A DNA stretch of 64,000 nt. Source: Serratia sp. AKBS12. Its GTDB lineage: Bacteria > Pseudomonadota > Gammaproteobacteria > Enterobacterales > Enterobacteriaceae. Shown piece after piece: positions 63,188-64,000 of the stretch. Below the pieces are notes generated by a model. It did no database searches, had not been told where the DNA came from, and was given only the letters and a program-made list of their open reading frames with translations. The stretch is taken from contig NZ_JANUSB010000015.1 in assembly GCF_024793895.1 (NCBI RefSeq), positions 620,001 through 684,000 on the forward strand, written 5' to 3'. The translations under genes and the position numbers were made by a program. Each line of letters starts with the position of its first letter. Positions within the stretch are counted from its first letter, which is position 1.

Positions 63188-63679
63188 TTAGGCGGCTTTT
63201 TGATTCACTTTCTTCTCTGCCAGCAGGGTCAGTTTGCTGTCGGTTGATTTTTCTTCTTCCAGCGTTTCGCCTAACAGTTTTTTCGCCGTGGTATAGCCCA
63301 ATTGTTCTGCCAGCGCACACAGGGTGCCATAGGTGGCAATTTCATAATGTTCAACTTTCTGTGCCGCAGCAATCAGGCCTGCATCACGCACTGCGCCCGC
63401 TTCAACACTATCAATCACTTCCTGGCCTTCCTCGATCAATCCCTCCATCGCCAGGCATTTAATACGCTTTATGCGTACTTCCGGTGTGTTTTCCACCAGC
63501 TTGTCCAGCCGCTCAATTTGCCCCTGGGTTTCTTCCAGGTGCGCTTTGAACGCATTGGCCAAATCTTCCGAGCTGGCGGCGCGCGCTAATTTAGGCAAGG
63601 CTTTTGTGATCTGTTTTTCGGCGCTGTAGACATCCGATAGTGCATGAATGAATAAATCCTTCAACGTTTTAATTGACAT
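63188..63679 (-). CDS. YciF-like DUF892 ferritin-like protein
   Basis: The 163-residue protein has TLKDLFIHALSDVYSAEKQITKALPKLARAA at residues 5-35, FKAHLEETQGQIERL near 44, and AAQKVEHYEIATYGTLCALAEQLG near 105-128, the YciF core with its Glu and His metal-type ligands. It is stress-related in E. coli. AGGAGTGTCACT lies before the ATG. A clear terminator follows. Confidence 0.93.
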   Translation of the reverse strand: MSIKTLKDLFIHALSDVYSAEKQITKALPKLARAASSEDLANAFKAHLEETQGQIERLDKLVENTPEVRIKRIKCLAMEGLIEEGQEVIDSVEAGAVRDAGLIAAAQKVEHYEIATYGTLCALAEQLGYTTAKKLLGETLEEEKSTDSKLTLLAEKKVNQKAA

Positions 63680-63863
63680 AGTGACACTCCTATTTGGTTA
63701 TTTCGGTGTGATGCTACGTTGTGAACATTAATCACATGCTCAATAATTAAGTTTAGCTGATGCTAGCCATTCTTGCCGCCTTGCAGGAGGCAGATTTTCT
63801 TGCGCACCATGGTTTGGGAATAATCTTAAAAAACTTTCTTTGTTAACTATTTAAACCGCAATT

Positions 63864-64000
63864 TTATTCTTGCTGCTGTGGGATTATGGATATGTCACCG
63901 TTTTTTTCCATGATGGCAAATTTAATTTTCTCCACATCCTCTATACCCTGTTTGTTACGTGCCACCTCCAGGATGTCATCAATGGTCAAATGCAATTTGG
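63864..64000 (-). CDS. DUF421 (YetF-like) protein, C-terminal part (cut by window end)
   Basis: The last 45 residues read LHLTIDDILEVARNKQGIED, then VEKIKFAIMEKNGDISIIPQ and a short end. This is the cytosolic tail of a DUF421 protein. The rest lies beyond base 64000. It is a second member of the family within 1 kb, here without the zinc-ribbon end. Confidence 0.75.
   Translation of the reverse strand, partial: KLHLTIDDILEVARNKQGIEDVEKIKFAIMEKNGDISIIPQQQE

Overview
The window reads as ordinary chromosome of a Serratia-like member of the Enterobacterales. The evidence is the high G+C protein-coding style, the E. coli-like neighbourhoods (mtfA beside tRNA-Asn and tRNA-Ser(CGA), the full paa catabolon in E. 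coli order, rcsA convergent with dsrB, lpxL, mgtA, katE) and an accessory content of LysR- and AraC-controlled oxidoreductase pairs. I see no insertion sequence, CRISPR array, rRNA or intact prophage. The only phage-linked genes are a Bor lipoprotein gene and a stand-alone Mu Gam-like gene.

Layout. 1-2 kb: two tRNAs flank mtfA, then bor. 2-7.3 kb: LysR/GST/LLM-oxidoreductase and GST/PNPOx-fold/LysR groups; the first carries three matching operator-like dyads. 7.5-11.4 kb: an arylformamidase-like hydrolase, RidA, aromatic aminotransferase and APC permease operon. 11.4-25.1 kb: paaZ diverging from paaABCDEFGHIJK, then paaX and paaY. This is complete phenylacetate degradation, with a CRP site and candidate PaaX sites in the shared promoter region. 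25.3-35.9 kb: a diguanylate cyclase, VOC protein, SDR/LysR pairs, lpxL (lipid A), small stress membrane proteins, a PRISE-like reductase, an EEP-fold protein and a quinone oxidoreductase.

35.9-39.7 kb is a small-gene and RNA zone. It holds a 60-bp tandem repeat inside a short ORF, several small proteins, a CspA-family gene with a cspA-type cold-shock leader, a candidate terminated small RNA, dsrB and rcsA. 39.7-45.1 kb is an uptake and degradation locus for unsaturated uronic oligosaccharides (GH88, MFS, DUF2264, AraC) with a CRP site. 45.1-48.9 kb has a PLP decarboxylase, LysR and CaiB-type CoA transferase. 49-52.3 kb is mgtA, with a PhoP box, a near-consensus promoter and a leader of about 500 nt with two short ORFs. 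52.3-53.8 kb is a two-gene SatD-like/DUF3307 module whose promoter carries three 20-bp operators at exact 29-bp steps. The end (55.7-64 kb) is a general-stress block: ybdK, katE, gam-like, two YciE/YciF-type proteins, an SDR and two DUF421 membrane proteins.

The best candidates for undescribed biology are the SatD/DUF3307 module with its operator array, the two-uORF mgtA leader, the 60-bp repeat ORF, the putative small RNA beside dsrB, and the kynurenine-like operon. All functional calls come from reading translations and motifs by eye; no database search was run.
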